Shown here one piece after another: positions 43,601 through 52,576 of a stretch of 64,000 nt of DNA. The notes below the pieces were generated by a model, which saw only the letters and a list, made by a program, of their open reading frames with translations, ran no database searches and was not told the DNA's origin. Source of the DNA: an uncultured Eubacteriales bacterium (GTDB taxonomy: Bacteria; Bacillota; Clostridia; Peptostreptococcales; Anaerovoracaceae). Where the stretch lies: positions 155,261 to 219,260 of the forward strand of contig CASDYG010000001.1 in NCBI GenBank assembly GCA_949285555.1, written 5' to 3'. Made by a program: the position numbers and the translations under genes. Position 1 is the stretch's first letter. Each line of letters begins with the position of its first letter.

Positions 43601-46183
43601 TTATTGATTTGTTTTTCTATTTAATCTTATTGCTCCAATAATAGCCAGTCCTGAAAGAATTCCATATATTACAAAGTCCTGATCATCACCTGTTTTCGGT
43701 GCTTTATCTTCTCTTTTAGGTTTTTCCGGTTTATTCGGCTCCGGATGTTCCGGCTTATCTGGATCTGGGCTCTCAGGCTTTTCAGGCTGCTCCGGGTCTG
43801 GTGTCTCCGGTTTTTCAGGCTTATCCGGATCTGGAGTCTCAGGCTTTTCAGGCTGCTCTGGATCTGGGCTCTCTGGCTTTTCAGGCTGCTCCGGATCTGG
43901 TGTCTCTGGCTTTTCAGGCTTATCTGGATCTGGAGTCTCCGGCTTTTCAGGCTGCTCTGGATCTGGAGTCTCCGGCTTTTCAGGCTGCTCTGGATCTGGT
44001 GTTTTAGGCTTCACATCATTAGTTATTGTGGTAATTATCTCATCTTTAGCATTTACACCTTCCGTAGTAAATGATGCATTATCATATGTAGTGACATATT
44101 CATCACCTACTTCCTCAACAAGATAAGCAATTTTTTCATTTCCTGCCTCAAGTGGAAGCTTCCTAAAGCTATGAGTCCATCCATTAGCTTCATTTAATAA
44201 GCCAGAATCAATCAAAAACTTCTTTTCATTTTTTACAACATAAAGATTTACTTTGATTTCATTCTTACTTTCTACATTATCGCTCCACTTTTTATTTACC
44301 TTTAAATCAAATTCTTTGTCAGGGTCACCAAATATAATGGTTCCATTGCTACCAATGGCACCACCGCGCCTTGATGTATTATTTAGGAAGAGAACCTTTG
44401 CGTTCTCCTTTGCCAATGCCTTGGCGTCTTCTGCTGATACATCAAAAATTCCCTTTAGTGCTAGCTGCGCAGTACTTGCATCAATTGTTCCTAATGGCGT
44501 ATCTCCATCTTTGTATCTGTTATCCTTAGCATCATTATACCATTTGATTGAAGCGCCACCTAGCTGCCTATCTGCCAGCTTTACACTAAATGCGTCCGGC
44601 TTTCCATCTACTGTTTCTTTCTTCACGGATGTGAAATCATCACCTTCATTATCTGCCCTATTGTCTATTATTACTATACCATTAGAGGAATTAAATTCTC
44701 CAGCACCTACTGGACAGAACCAAATACCTCCACCGCTTCCAGCAGTAGTAACATAAGGTGCAAACTTACTTTGCAGTCCATTTAATGTAAGTGTTGCGTT
44801 TTCATCAGCTCTGTTATCAGAGATTAATGCATTATTTATCTTAAGAACATAAGGATTTGTGCTAAGATATAATCCTCCACCGAATCTTGTTGCCAAGTTT
44901 TCTTCTATAGTTCCTCCATTGATTTCGGTATCATCACTGGAAATATATATAGCTCCCCCTGCAACAGCCTGATTACCTTTAAAGTGTCCATCATTTATTA
45001 TAAGCTTTGTTCCAAAGCCATATCTATTCTTCCATAGGTCGTGATCCTTTATGCCATATTGGTTATATACACCGTGTATGCCTTCACCTGTAGTTGTGCC
45101 TTCAGGATTGTAATTGATAAATCTATCAAATGTAGCAACAGCACCTCCAAAAGCAGCACTGTTAGCCAGATAGCTTCCTCCATTTAAAGTAATTTTACTT
45201 CCCCAATCCCCAAAGATGGCTCCTCCACCACCTTGAGCATAGTTACCTGAAAGCTCACCATCATTTATCTCAAGTTCTCCTTTTATGCCAACATAGATAG
45301 CACCACCGCTATAATTTGTTTTATTTTTAAAGCCACCGACAGTATTACCAGCCAGCTTACCTCCATTGATGACAACTTTTCCACTATCTACTTTCCTACC
45401 TGTAACCTTTCCTGTAATAGCAATAGCCGCACCATTATTAAAAAGGCTGTGGTTATTATAAAACTCTCCACCATTCATAATAAATAGTCCGCTTCTAATT
45501 GCCACACCTGCTGACTTTGCATATCCTGAATTAGGATCCTTGTCCTCAGTCATTTTTACATTGGCAATAGTTTCCTGATGAGATAATACATTATTTCGTA
45601 TAATTCCATCATTTAATGTTAATTTTCCACCATCTACAAAAATTGGAGCAGTTTGCATACCCCCATTACCGGAATTTTCAAATGTTCCTTTGTTTATCTC
45701 TGCCACTCCATTTTTACCAATGGTTAAAAATACACCCTTATCCGATGTATTAGTGTTTACCTCTGGCTTCAGGCTTTCATAATTAATATCGTTACCCTCC
45801 GGCATTTCCAGAGGCTTTGTATTCCCATCAAATACAAAATTTTCATTTTTATCAGCATCTATTACCAGTGATCCAGAGGCGACATTTATCATCGTATCAC
45901 CTAGCTTGTCAGAGCTGTCATTTTGCAGTCCAAACTTAAACACAACTTTTTTATCAGCTTCATTTTTTAGAACTAAATCCTTGGTAATATTGACTGTACT
46001 GGTGAAGTTATACTCACCCTCTGGCACTACAATCTCACCATCTCGATCTTCTGCTTCTATGGCATTTTTTAAACTTTCAAAATCACCTGCCTTGATTTCT
46101 CCTGCATACATAGGTGCAAACATGCCAAGCCATATGGTAATTCCCATGGCTATAATAAAAGCCTTATTCATAAACCTTTTCAT
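43601..46183 (-). CDS. Large cell-wall-anchored surface protein: beta-helix, Cna-B domain, Pro-rich stalk, LPXTG-like anchor
   Basis: 860 aa. Signal peptide residues 1-27. A right-handed beta-helix of repeated inverted GGA-type turns fills about 30-640 (SGGAIYVGIKGELEINDGEL, GGGAIFGDWGSK, GGALYLSTN-like turns). A Cna-B-type domain follows (about 640-735, VNKKWSDNVESKNEIKVNLY). Then comes a stalk of 11-residue PDPEQPEKPET-type units and the sorting signal APKTGDD, hydrophobic helix, RLNRKTNQ. The sorting motif has Ala in place of Leu. A polymorphic adhesin role is likely. It is alone between two terminators and close to the Tad-like locus. Confidence 0.88.
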   Translation of the reverse strand: MKRFMNKAFIIAMGITIWLGMFAPMYAGEIKAGDFESLKNAIEAEDRDGEIVVPEGEYNFTSTVNITKDLVLKNEADKKVVFKFGLQNDSSDKLGDTMINVASGSLVIDADKNENFVFDGNTKPLEMPEGNDINYESLKPEVNTNTSDKGVFLTIGKNGVAEINKGTFENSGNGGMQTAPIFVDGGKLTLNDGIIRNNVLSHQETIANVKMTEDKDPNSGYAKSAGVAIRSGLFIMNGGEFYNNHSLFNNGAAIAITGKVTGRKVDSGKVVINGGKLAGNTVGGFKNKTNYSGGAIYVGIKGELEINDGELSGNYAQGGGGAIFGDWGSKITLNGGSYLANSAAFGGAVATFDRFINYNPEGTTTGEGIHGVYNQYGIKDHDLWKNRYGFGTKLIINDGHFKGNQAVAGGAIYISSDDTEINGGTIEENLATRFGGGLYLSTNPYVLKINNALISDNRADENATLTLNGLQSKFAPYVTTAGSGGGIWFCPVGAGEFNSSNGIVIIDNRADNEGDDFTSVKKETVDGKPDAFSVKLADRQLGGASIKWYNDAKDNRYKDGDTPLGTIDASTAQLALKGIFDVSAEDAKALAKENAKVLFLNNTSRRGGAIGSNGTIIFGDPDKEFDLKVNKKWSDNVESKNEIKVNLYVVKNEKKFLIDSGLLNEANGWTHSFRKLPLEAGNEKIAYLVEEVGDEYVTTYDNASFTTEGVNAKDEIITTITNDVKPKTPDPEQPEKPETPDPEQPEKPETPDPDKPEKPETPDPEQPEKPESPDPEQPEKPETPDPDKPEKPETPDPEQPEKPESPDPDKPEHPEPNKPEKPKREDKAPKTGDDQDFVIYGILSGLAIIGAIRLNRKTNQ
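43735..44005 (-). repeat. 33-bp tandem repeat with a 99-bp higher-order unit
   Basis: It encodes 11-residue units of the form PDP[EQ/DK]PEKPE[T/S] in the stalk of the surface protein. Reading along the protein, the variant order is EQ-T, EQ-T, DK-T, EQ-S, EQ-T, DK-T, EQ-S, then a partial DK unit. Units 2-4 and 5-7 are therefore the same triplet, a 99-bp duplication. Such arrays change length by slippage or recombination. Confidence 0.85.
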
Positions 46184-46215
46184 GCTACTACTCCTGTATC
46201 ATTAAATTACTTAAA

Positions 46216-46243
46216 GAAAAAGCCACGGCATTAAGTCGTAGCT
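46216..46243 (-). terminator. Terminator of the tig-to-EamA gene run
   Basis: On the minus strand AGCTACG/CGTGGCT (one G-U pair, 9-nt loop) is followed by TTTTTC; 14 nt beyond the EamA transporter stop. Confidence 0.8.
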
Positions 46244-46256
46244 ATATTTATAGTTA

Positions 46257-47207
46257 TTATATATTTTGATTTACATTACTGTCAAGACCTTCATGCAGTG
46301 CCGCTTCCTTCTTCCTTGCTCTGGTAGTTAAGCAAATACCCGTAATTGTACATGCCAACCCAACTGCGGTATACCAGCCAAAATTATCTCCAGCAAATAT
46401 TATACCTGCTAAAACACCTACAACATTAGTAGAATTGGAAACCATATTGGATGCCTTTGCTGGTACCATCTTGCTCACAGCATAATTAAAAATTATATAG
46501 CAGCCTGCTGAACAGCCTATACCAAGAACAATGCTATATCCAAACAGTTTAAAATTGGAAAACATAGCACTATATAGTTCAAAGCTGCCTCTCGTAGCTA
46601 GATTAAGTATATTGAAAAAAGCCGCTGCCAGAGCTGTCATGGCAAAGGTAGATTCCATTGGAGTAAATTTCTCCGCACACTTTCCACTACTATGTGAAAA
46701 GAAAGCTGCGAGAAGTACTGCCGTAAAAAGCATTCCATATCCCCTAATCTTTCCACCAATAGAAAAATCAGGCAAAAATATGACGCATGTAACTACTCCC
46801 ACCAAAGCTAGGAAAATGGCAAATACCGTAAGAATATCCGTAGATTTCTTGAATACTACTATTCCTGTAATAAGTACAAATAATGGTATAGTAGCAATAA
46901 TAATGGATGATTCCGATGCAGTCGTCAGCTTTATTCCCGCAGCTTCAAAGATTGAATAAAGACATGGCTGAAGCATTCCGGTAATAAGAAGCAGTAGTAT
47001 CGGCTTATTTTTAAAATCCAGTTTAATGATTCTAGTTGCCCATAGAATCAGAAAGAAAACCAAGGCAATGGTCCATCTAACAGCTAAAAGTTCAAAAATT
47101 TCTATACCTTCCTTAAAAAGAAAGCTGGTAAATAGAAATGATACACCCCAAAATATGGCGCAAAGCCCTATGAGTGCATATAAAAAAATATTTTCCTTTT
47201 TTTCCAT
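46257..47207 (-). CDS. EamA/DMT-family transporter
   Basis: Ten-helix drug/metabolite transporter, two EamA repeats (about 8-145 and 158-295). It opens with LIGLCAIFWGVSFLFTSFLF, the usual WGxxF start, and has a repeat 2 equivalent near GMLFTAVLLAAFF. Substrate unknown; family members export amino acids, nucleosides or sugars. The tail after the last helix (KKEAALHEGLDSNVNQNI) is polar. Last gene of the long run from tig, 7 nt after the MBL nuclease gene. Confidence 0.9.
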   Translation of the reverse strand: MEKKENIFLYALIGLCAIFWGVSFLFTSFLFKEGIEIFELLAVRWTIALVFFLILWATRIIKLDFKNKPILLLLITGMLQPCLYSIFEAAGIKLTTASESSIIIATIPLFVLITGIVVFKKSTDILTVFAIFLALVGVVTCVIFLPDFSIGGKIRGYGMLFTAVLLAAFFSHSSGKCAEKFTPMESTFAMTALAAAFFNILNLATRGSFELYSAMFSNFKLFGYSIVLGIGCSAGCYIIFNYAVSKMVPAKASNMVSNSTNVVGVLAGIIFAGDNFGWYTAVGLACTITGICLTTRARKKEAALHEGLDSNVNQNI

Positions 47208-47214
47208 TAGCTAC

Positions 47215-48873
47215 TTATGCATCCTCTCTATCAAGCTGAGATACAGCTCCACCAAGATTGATAGTTACCTTCTTCAGCTCCTGAATCATATTGTGAATTT
47301 GAACACGCTTTTCCTCAGACATGTTGCTTTCTGTAGCAAGATTAGCATTATACAAAATTTGCTCCAGATCATCATGAACCGTAGAAATATCCTGTCTTAT
47401 CACATCTAACTCTTCATTAGCTCTGGCCTGCTTCTCTGCAACATCCTTATTTAGCATGGTAACCTGGTCAAGTTCAAATTGAGAAACTCCCTCTACAACC
47501 TCAACTTCTATACCTTCACGCTCTTCAATCAAACTACCCAAGGTGTGCTTTGCTTCACTCTCTCCATGTACTAAAAATATCTTTTTAGGCTTATTTTGAA
47601 AACCATCTACCCAGTTTAAAAGGCAGCGTTGATCCGCATGGCCAGAAAAACCTTCTAAATTATGAATTTGTGCATTGACTTTAATGATTTCTCCAAAAAG
47701 AGACACTTCAGTGGCACCTTCAATAATTTTTCTACCCAAGGTACCCTCTGCCTGATACCCTACAAATACTATGCTATTTCTTGAGTCCCAAAGATTATGC
47801 TTTAAGTGATGCCTTATCCTGCCAGCTTCACACATTCCACTTGCAGAAATAATAACCTTAGGTTTTTTATCATTATTTAATGCCTGTGACTCCGCAGTAG
47901 ATCTGGTAAATTTTAAATTAATAAAGTCTAAAGGATCATCGCCTTTTAATATGTATGCCTTCGTTTCTTCATCAAATACCTCTGCATTCTTTCGGAAGAC
48001 CTCCGTTGCATTGGTTGCCATAGGACTATCAATATACACCATTATATCCTTTAGCCTATCTTTTACTTCAGCATGTTCTTCATAAAATTTATTAAATTCA
48101 TATATCAGCTCCTGAGTCCTGCCTACAGCAAATGACGGGATTATAACATTTCCGCCTCTTGCAGTTGTTTCAAGAACTATATCAAGTAGTTTGGAAATAC
48201 TGGTAGAATTTTCGGGATGATTTCTGCTACCATATGTAGCCTCCATTATTACATAGTCTGCGCTTTTAATAATGGTAGGATCCCTCAGGATAGGTCTATC
48301 TGTCATACCCAGATCTCCAGAGAATACCAGCTTTATCTCGCCTTCCCCCTCCTTTATCCACAGCTCGGTTATTGCAGAGCCTAGAATATGTCCAGCATCA
48401 TTGAAAACGATCTTAAGCTCATCATTTATCTGAATTTGCTGATTGTATAAGATAGGATTTAGCTGCTTTAGTGCTGCCTCTGCATCCTCTTGTGTATATA
48501 GCGGTTCAACGAGCTTTCCACCATTTCTCTGCGCTTTCTTATTCTTCCATTCTGCTTCCTTTTCATGAATATAGGCTGCATCTCGTAACATAATCTGCAC
48601 AAGATCTGCAGTAGCACTAGTACAATAAATTGGACCATCAAAACCTCTTTTCACTAAAAGAGGAAGTCTTCCACAATGGTCAATGTGGGCATGGCTAAGC
48701 ACCACGGCCTCTATCTCATGTGGGTTAAACTGAAATGGCTCAAAATTCATTGCATCTTGCGCCTTTCCTCCCTGAAATTGACCGCAATCCAGCAGCACCT
48801 TATGCCTGTTTGTATCTAAAAGATGACACGACCCTGTTACTCCACTTGCTGCACCACAGAATTTAATTTTCAT
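47215..48873 (-). CDS. MBL-fold beta-CASP RNase-like protein with C-terminal coiled coil
   Basis: 552 aa. The metallo-beta-lactamase zinc motif SHAHIDHCGRLP is near residue 58, the later ligands are in GDLGMTDRP near 192, and beta-CASP motifs A-C are present (EATYGSR, SGMCEAGRIRHH, HGESEAKH). This architecture is the RNA-processing type related to CPSF73/YhfA-like MBL RNases. After residue 465 a helical, charged extension of about 85 aa (ANEELDVIRQDIS... MIQELKK) looks like a coiled coil for oligomerisation and is not part of the core. It lies in the tig operon. Confidence 0.88.
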   Translation of the reverse strand: MKIKFCGAASGVTGSCHLLDTNRHKVLLDCGQFQGGKAQDAMNFEPFQFNPHEIEAVVLSHAHIDHCGRLPLLVKRGFDGPIYCTSATADLVQIMLRDAAYIHEKEAEWKNKKAQRNGGKLVEPLYTQEDAEAALKQLNPILYNQQIQINDELKIVFNDAGHILGSAITELWIKEGEGEIKLVFSGDLGMTDRPILRDPTIIKSADYVIMEATYGSRNHPENSTSISKLLDIVLETTARGGNVIIPSFAVGRTQELIYEFNKFYEEHAEVKDRLKDIMVYIDSPMATNATEVFRKNAEVFDEETKAYILKGDDPLDFINLKFTRSTAESQALNNDKKPKVIISASGMCEAGRIRHHLKHNLWDSRNSIVFVGYQAEGTLGRKIIEGATEVSLFGEIIKVNAQIHNLEGFSGHADQRCLLNWVDGFQNKPKKIFLVHGESEAKHTLGSLIEEREGIEVEVVEGVSQFELDQVTMLNKDVAEKQARANEELDVIRQDISTVHDDLEQILYNANLATESNMSEEKRVQIHNMIQELKKVTINLGGAVSQLDREDA

Positions 48874-48880
48874 ATTCCAC

Positions 48881-49453
48881 CTACCTTTTTATATCTAGCG
48901 ACCATAGTTTTGATTCGCCTGTAGATACAACATTAGCACCTGACTTTAAAGCTTCAACGACCTCTTCTTCTGTCTCAATAATGCCTCCAGCTATTATTGG
49001 TACATCTGTTATCTGAGAAAATTCCCTTATTTTTTTTGTAACTATGCCAGGCATAATCTCTACCATATCAGGCTTTGACTGTTTAAAGGAATCTAATGAT
49101 GTACCAATGGAATGAGAATCTACTATGAAGAAACGTTGAACTGCAATTAAACCTAAATCCTTTGCCGCCTTCACTATATTAGTCCTCGTGGTTAGAATAC
49201 CATCTACATTTTTTTGTGCCAAAAATTGTAGACCATACCTATCCTTACCAATTCCCTCGGCAAAATCCACATGTACAAACACCTTCTTACCTGCGCTATG
49301 TACTTCCTTTATGCATCTATCTATAGTTAGAATATTCACATGAAGAAGGAAAACCATATTTACCTGAGATCGTAAAGCTGCACTGAAATCCTCATCAGTT
49401 CTAATAGCAGCAGATATAGGATGTTCAATATATTCTAATAAGTTTTTATCCAT
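48881..49453 (-). CDS. glpP: Glycerol-3-phosphate-responsive antiterminator
   Basis: RNA-binding antiterminator of the GlpP family, which in Bacillus binds glycerol-3-phosphate and lets transcription pass the leader of glycerol genes. Recognised from MVFLLHVNILTIDRCIKEVHS, VFVHVDFAEGIGKD near 70, VDGILTTRTNIVKAAKDLG and PDMVEIMPGIV near 128. Length 190 aa is normal. No glp target gene is in this window; the sugar kinase at 4-1584 is not a clear glycerol kinase. Its presence inside the proteostasis run is unexplained. Confidence 0.9.
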   Translation of the reverse strand: MDKNLLEYIEHPISAAIRTDEDFSAALRSQVNMVFLLHVNILTIDRCIKEVHSAGKKVFVHVDFAEGIGKDRYGLQFLAQKNVDGILTTRTNIVKAAKDLGLIAVQRFFIVDSHSIGTSLDSFKQSKPDMVEIMPGIVTKKIREFSQITDVPIIAGGIIETEEEVVEALKSGANVVSTGESKLWSLDIKR

Positions 49454-49465
49454 ATTCTCCTCACA

Positions 49466-50383
49466 TTATGAATGTCTATCACTACCCTCCGTCATGTGCA
49501 GGTGGTATTTTTCTGCCAGTTTTATTAGCTGCATACTATCCTCTGCAGTTGCGGATGGATGAAACACCTCTAGTCCATTTAAACCAAAACCTTTTAGTTC
49601 CCTTAAAATGCTATCCAGAATCTGAAATCTATTTTCTACCATATTGTCCTTAAAAAGCTCCATCGGATGCGCAAGAACTGGTGAACCTCCTGATTGCTTA
49701 ATTATATCAATGGCACCTTCTGCTGGCAATAGCTCTCTATCCATAGAAGTCTTTAGATTCTTCCTATTTAAATATTCATTAAACGCATGATTTATATCCT
49801 TTGCAATTCCATTATCTATCATTATTTTAGCAAAGTCAGGTCTACCTATAAATATTCTATCCAGCTTGTTTATTTTATTGGCAATAAGCTCATACAATTC
49901 TTTCTGCTTGTTCTCATCTCCTAAGTCTATAATACTTTTTACGCTTTCTAAAGCAGATAACATCTTATCCTTCTTAACTTCAATTATTTCATCTACAGTT
50001 ATTTCCATGCCTTGCACTCTTAATGCAGCAGCCATTTGCTCAGCTCGTTTAATGCGATCTTCTAACATACTATTGCAATATCTATTTAATGCTTCACTTT
50101 CAAGGCTAAAACCATAACCCAGTATGTGCAGCTCATCAGTATTTATACCATTAGACTGCATTTCTTTATGAAAGTAACGACTAGAAATTTCAATACCAGT
50201 TTTGTACTGTATACCTAGCCTTCTTGCTGCAAAATCCGCCTCATCTTGTCCAGTAATATTATCATGGTCTGTTATGGAAATCTGGTCTAAACCTTTCTGT
50301 TTACATTCCCATACCAGCTCTACAGGCAATTTCTCTCCGTCGGAATATATGGAGTGCATGTGAAAATCTACCTTGTATATCAT
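49466..50383 (-). CDS. PHP-domain phosphoesterase
   Basis: PHP-family metal-dependent hydrolase, TrpH/YciV-like, 305 aa. Metal ligands: VDFHMHSIYSDG (HxH, residues 5-16), SITDHDNITG near 36, GIEISSRY near 62 and the final HLMTEGSDRH (DxH). The insert between strands (about 110-210) is helical. Family members hydrolyse nucleoside 3',5'-bisphosphates or act as RNA 5' nucleases, and the neighbouring MBL RNase gene makes an RNA/nucleotide role plausible. The ATG overlaps the upstream stop by one base. Confidence 0.88.
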   Translation of the reverse strand: MIYKVDFHMHSIYSDGEKLPVELVWECKQKGLDQISITDHDNITGQDEADFAARRLGIQYKTGIEISSRYFHKEMQSNGINTDELHILGYGFSLESEALNRYCNSMLEDRIKRAEQMAAALRVQGMEITVDEIIEVKKDKMLSALESVKSIIDLGDENKQKELYELIANKINKLDRIFIGRPDFAKIMIDNGIAKDINHAFNEYLNRKNLKTSMDRELLPAEGAIDIIKQSGGSPVLAHPMELFKDNMVENRFQILDSILRELKGFGLNGLEVFHPSATAEDSMQLIKLAEKYHLHMTEGSDRHS

Positions 50384-51087
50384 TATGAAAACAGCCTTTC
50401 TTCTTTATTCAGGCTATGGTTTATATAGGCGCCAATAGCCCAAATTGCAATACAAATAATAAAAACAAATATAAGATATGTCTTTTGAAATGGACTTTCT
50501 AAAAGGATTCTAAGAGTATCATCTTTTTTTAGAGATATACCAATAAGCATTTTATATAAAAACCCTCTGGCTGGTTTAAGGCAAAGGACTGCTGTTAACA
50601 GGCTCAGATTTACAAGAAGATTTATACCACTTAGCTTATATGAAAAGCGTAGTACATCCTTTCGCCCCTTTTTAAACTGCCTTCTATAGGTTAATGCAGA
50701 TGTAACTATGAACAAAATATCAGCCGCTATAAGATAAAAGACGAATGTTCTTGCTTTTAGCATTACAGCCTGCTCACGCTTTCTAAACACGGGGTCATCA
50801 AAGGGACCGTTTTTCTCTACAAGTTGAAATTCTCCACGGCTCCACGGTCTAAAATAGCCTGCAATTCCTCCCGAAATAGTATTATCATCAACATTATATA
50901 CTATCCCTTGAGTAGCCTGGCTATCGTTAAAATGAAATTGGTATGTACTTTTTATTTGAAGTGTAAAAAAAGAAGCAAAGATGATAATGGCCATAGAAAG
51001 ACAGAGGCTAAGAAGTACAGCCCTCAAATAGTCTATCCTCTCCATTGGCTTATTTAGCCTTTTATACATCTTTATGCTTCTTTTCAA
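50383..51087 (-). CDS. Membrane protein, probable DUF1461 (TIGR01906) family
   Basis: 234 aa with four hydrophobic segments (about 22-45, 118-138, 152-172, 205-225) and an extracytoplasmic loop (about 46-115) ending KREQAVMLKARTF. That loop ending resembles the FxxREKxHMxDVK stretch that marks the DUF1461 family, but the match is loose. The TTG start has GGAG 7 nt upstream. The family has no known function. It lies between the PHP and hpt genes. Confidence 0.65.
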   Translation of the reverse strand: MKRSIKMYKRLNKPMERIDYLRAVLLSLCLSMAIIIFASFFTLQIKSTYQFHFNDSQATQGIVYNVDDNTISGGIAGYFRPWSRGEFQLVEKNGPFDDPVFRKREQAVMLKARTFVFYLIAADILFIVTSALTYRRQFKKGRKDVLRFSYKLSGINLLVNLSLLTAVLCLKPARGFLYKMLIGISLKKDDTLRILLESPFQKTYLIFVFIICIAIWAIGAYINHSLNKEERLFS

Positions 51088-51116
51088 ACGTATACTCCTA
51101 CATGATTAGAATTAAA

Positions 51117-51644
51117 TCATCCCTCCAGATAGCTGATATATGGTAGATTTCTATATCTCTGATCATAATCAAGTCCGTAGCCTATTACAAATAGATCATC
51201 AATCGTAAATCCAATGTAATCTCCCTGAACATCAGCGATTCTGCGTGCTGGCTTATCTAGCAGGGAACAGATCTTTACTGATTTTGGATTTCTTTCTTTC
51301 AGATAGTCCTGTAAATACTTTAATGTAGTACCAGTATCTATAATATCCTCAATTATAAGCACGTGCTTGTTAAATAGATCCATATCTACATCCTTGGTAA
51401 TCTTCACAATTCCGGATGTAGATGTACCTGAACCATAGCTACTTGCACACACGAAATCAATTTGAGTATCCAAATCGATATTTTTCATGATATCGCCCAT
51501 CCAAAGAATTGCGCCTTTTAATGTGCAAAGTAAGACTACCTCTTCACCCTTATAATCCTCTGTAATCTGTTTGCCTATTTCCTTTGCCTTCTCCCAGATT
51601 TGATCTTGGGTAAAAAGAATCTTTTGAGTAGATAAGTCAGCCAT
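51117..51644 (-). CDS. hpt: Hypoxanthine phosphoribosyltransferase
   Basis: Purine salvage: IMP/GMP from hypoxanthine/guanine and PRPP. The PRPP motif VLIIEDIIDTGTT is near residue 92, preceded by VLLCTLKGAILWMGDI and followed by CSLLDKPARR and DDLFVIGYGLDYDQ, all typical. The start at 51644 has GGGAGG 6 nt upstream, giving a normal 175-aa protein; the longer frame to 51704 lies in the DUF1232 gene. It overlaps that gene by 8 nt. Confidence 0.95.
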   Translation of the reverse strand: MADLSTQKILFTQDQIWEKAKEIGKQITEDYKGEEVVLLCTLKGAILWMGDIMKNIDLDTQIDFVCASSYGSGTSTSGIVKITKDVDMDLFNKHVLIIEDIIDTGTTLKYLQDYLKERNPKSVKICSLLDKPARRIADVQGDYIGFTIDDLFVIGYGLDYDQRYRNLPYISYLEG

Positions 51645-51987
51645 TATATCCTCCCTTTTTGTCACACCTTTCTTCCTGCTGTACTTCAAATTTGACATCA
51701 TCAATTATTTCACGGTCTTTAAATTCATCCCTTGTAGGTTCTGTATTTATCTTTTCCTCATATTCCTTTATAGTATCCTTCAAATACCATAATACAGTGG
51801 CCATTATAACAGCATCATCCATCACCCCTATTGGAAAAAAGAAAATAGGAATTGCATCAATTGGCATTAAAAGATATGCGATTGCTGCAAGCATAATAAG
51901 CTTCTTGAGCTTAGATGCACTTTTATCCTTCAAAAAAGCTTTAATCGCCTTTAGCTTACGAATTACAAACCACCATTTATTCACTTT
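51637..51987 (-). CDS. DUF1232 (YkvA-like) small membrane protein
   Basis: 116 aa. Core motif LMLAAIAYLLMPIDAIP-type (here KKLIMLAAIAYLLMPIDAIP) and GVMDDAVIMATVLWYLK are the DUF1232 hallmark, with one or two membrane helices and an acidic C-terminus. Start taken at GTG 51987, 4-5 nt after AAGGTG; it overlaps the ysxC stop. The function is unknown in the family. Confidence 0.85.
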   Translation of the reverse strand, partial: KVNKWWFVIRKLKAIKAFLKDKSASKLKKLIMLAAIAYLLMPIDAIPIFFFPIGVMDDAVIMATVLWYLKDTIKEYEEKINTEPTRDEFKDREIIDDVKFEVQQEERCDKKGGYNG

Positions 51988-52576
51988 TACACCTTCCAGC
52001 CAAATCTTCAAGGAAAGAAATAAACTCATCAACCCCTGTTTTTTTCAAGGCGGATATGGGAAATATCTCCCCTTCATTCATTTCAAGTCTATCTTTTATA
52101 ATTTTCTTGGCCTTAAAAACTTCATTTACAGATATCTTATCTCTTTTGGTAGCCACTACTACACCATCTAAGCCATAGTGCTTTAAAAATTCGTACATCT
52201 GAATATCTTGCTTTGTAGGTGCATGACGAATATCTACAAGCTGTACTACTTTTACTAGATTCTCACGATTTATAAGATATTCTTCAATCATTTCACCCCA
52301 GCCTGCACTCATGCTCTTAGAAACTTTTGCATAGCCATATCCAGGCAAATCGACTATACGAAGACTATCTGAAATATCATAAAAATTTATTGTTCTGGTC
52401 TTTCCAGGGCTAGAACTTATTTTTGCTAATTTTTTTCTATTTGTGATAAGATTGAGCAGCGATGACTTTCCTACATTAGAGCGTCCTGCAAAGGCAATCT
52501 CAATCCTATCCATTGGAGGATATTGGCTTTTTCGTACGGCAACTGCTGCCAGCCTAGCATCATTATACCTACTCAT
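51977..52576 (-). CDS. ysxC: Ribosome biogenesis GTP-binding protein YsxC/EngB
   Basis: GTPase for large-subunit assembly. G1 AGRSNVGKSSLLN (about 29-41), G2 in SSSPGKTRTINF, G3 VDLPGYGYAKV near 76, G4 ATKRDK near 128 and G5 ISALKKTG near 160 are all intact; 199 aa. The start overlaps the lon stop by one base (TAATG). The lon-ysxC pairing is standard in Firmicutes. Confidence 0.96.
   Translation of the reverse strand: MSRYNDARLAAVAVRKSQYPPMDRIEIAFAGRSNVGKSSLLNLITNRKKLAKISSSPGKTRTINFYDISDSLRIVDLPGYGYAKVSKSMSAGWGEMIEEYLINRENLVKVVQLVDIRHAPTKQDIQMYEFLKHYGLDGVVVATKRDKISVNEVFKAKKIIKDRLEMNEGEIFPISALKKTGVDEFISFLEDLAGRCKSE

Noticed and set aside
43735-44005. CRISPR-like regular 33-bp repeats
   Set aside because: The units are contiguous with no unique spacers and are in frame with the surface protein.
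43745-44074. Open frames on the plus strand encoding Leu/Arg/Trp-rich repeats
   Set aside because: They are the antisense of the Pro-rich stalk repeats; repetitive codons simply lack stops on the other strand, and there is no ribosome site.
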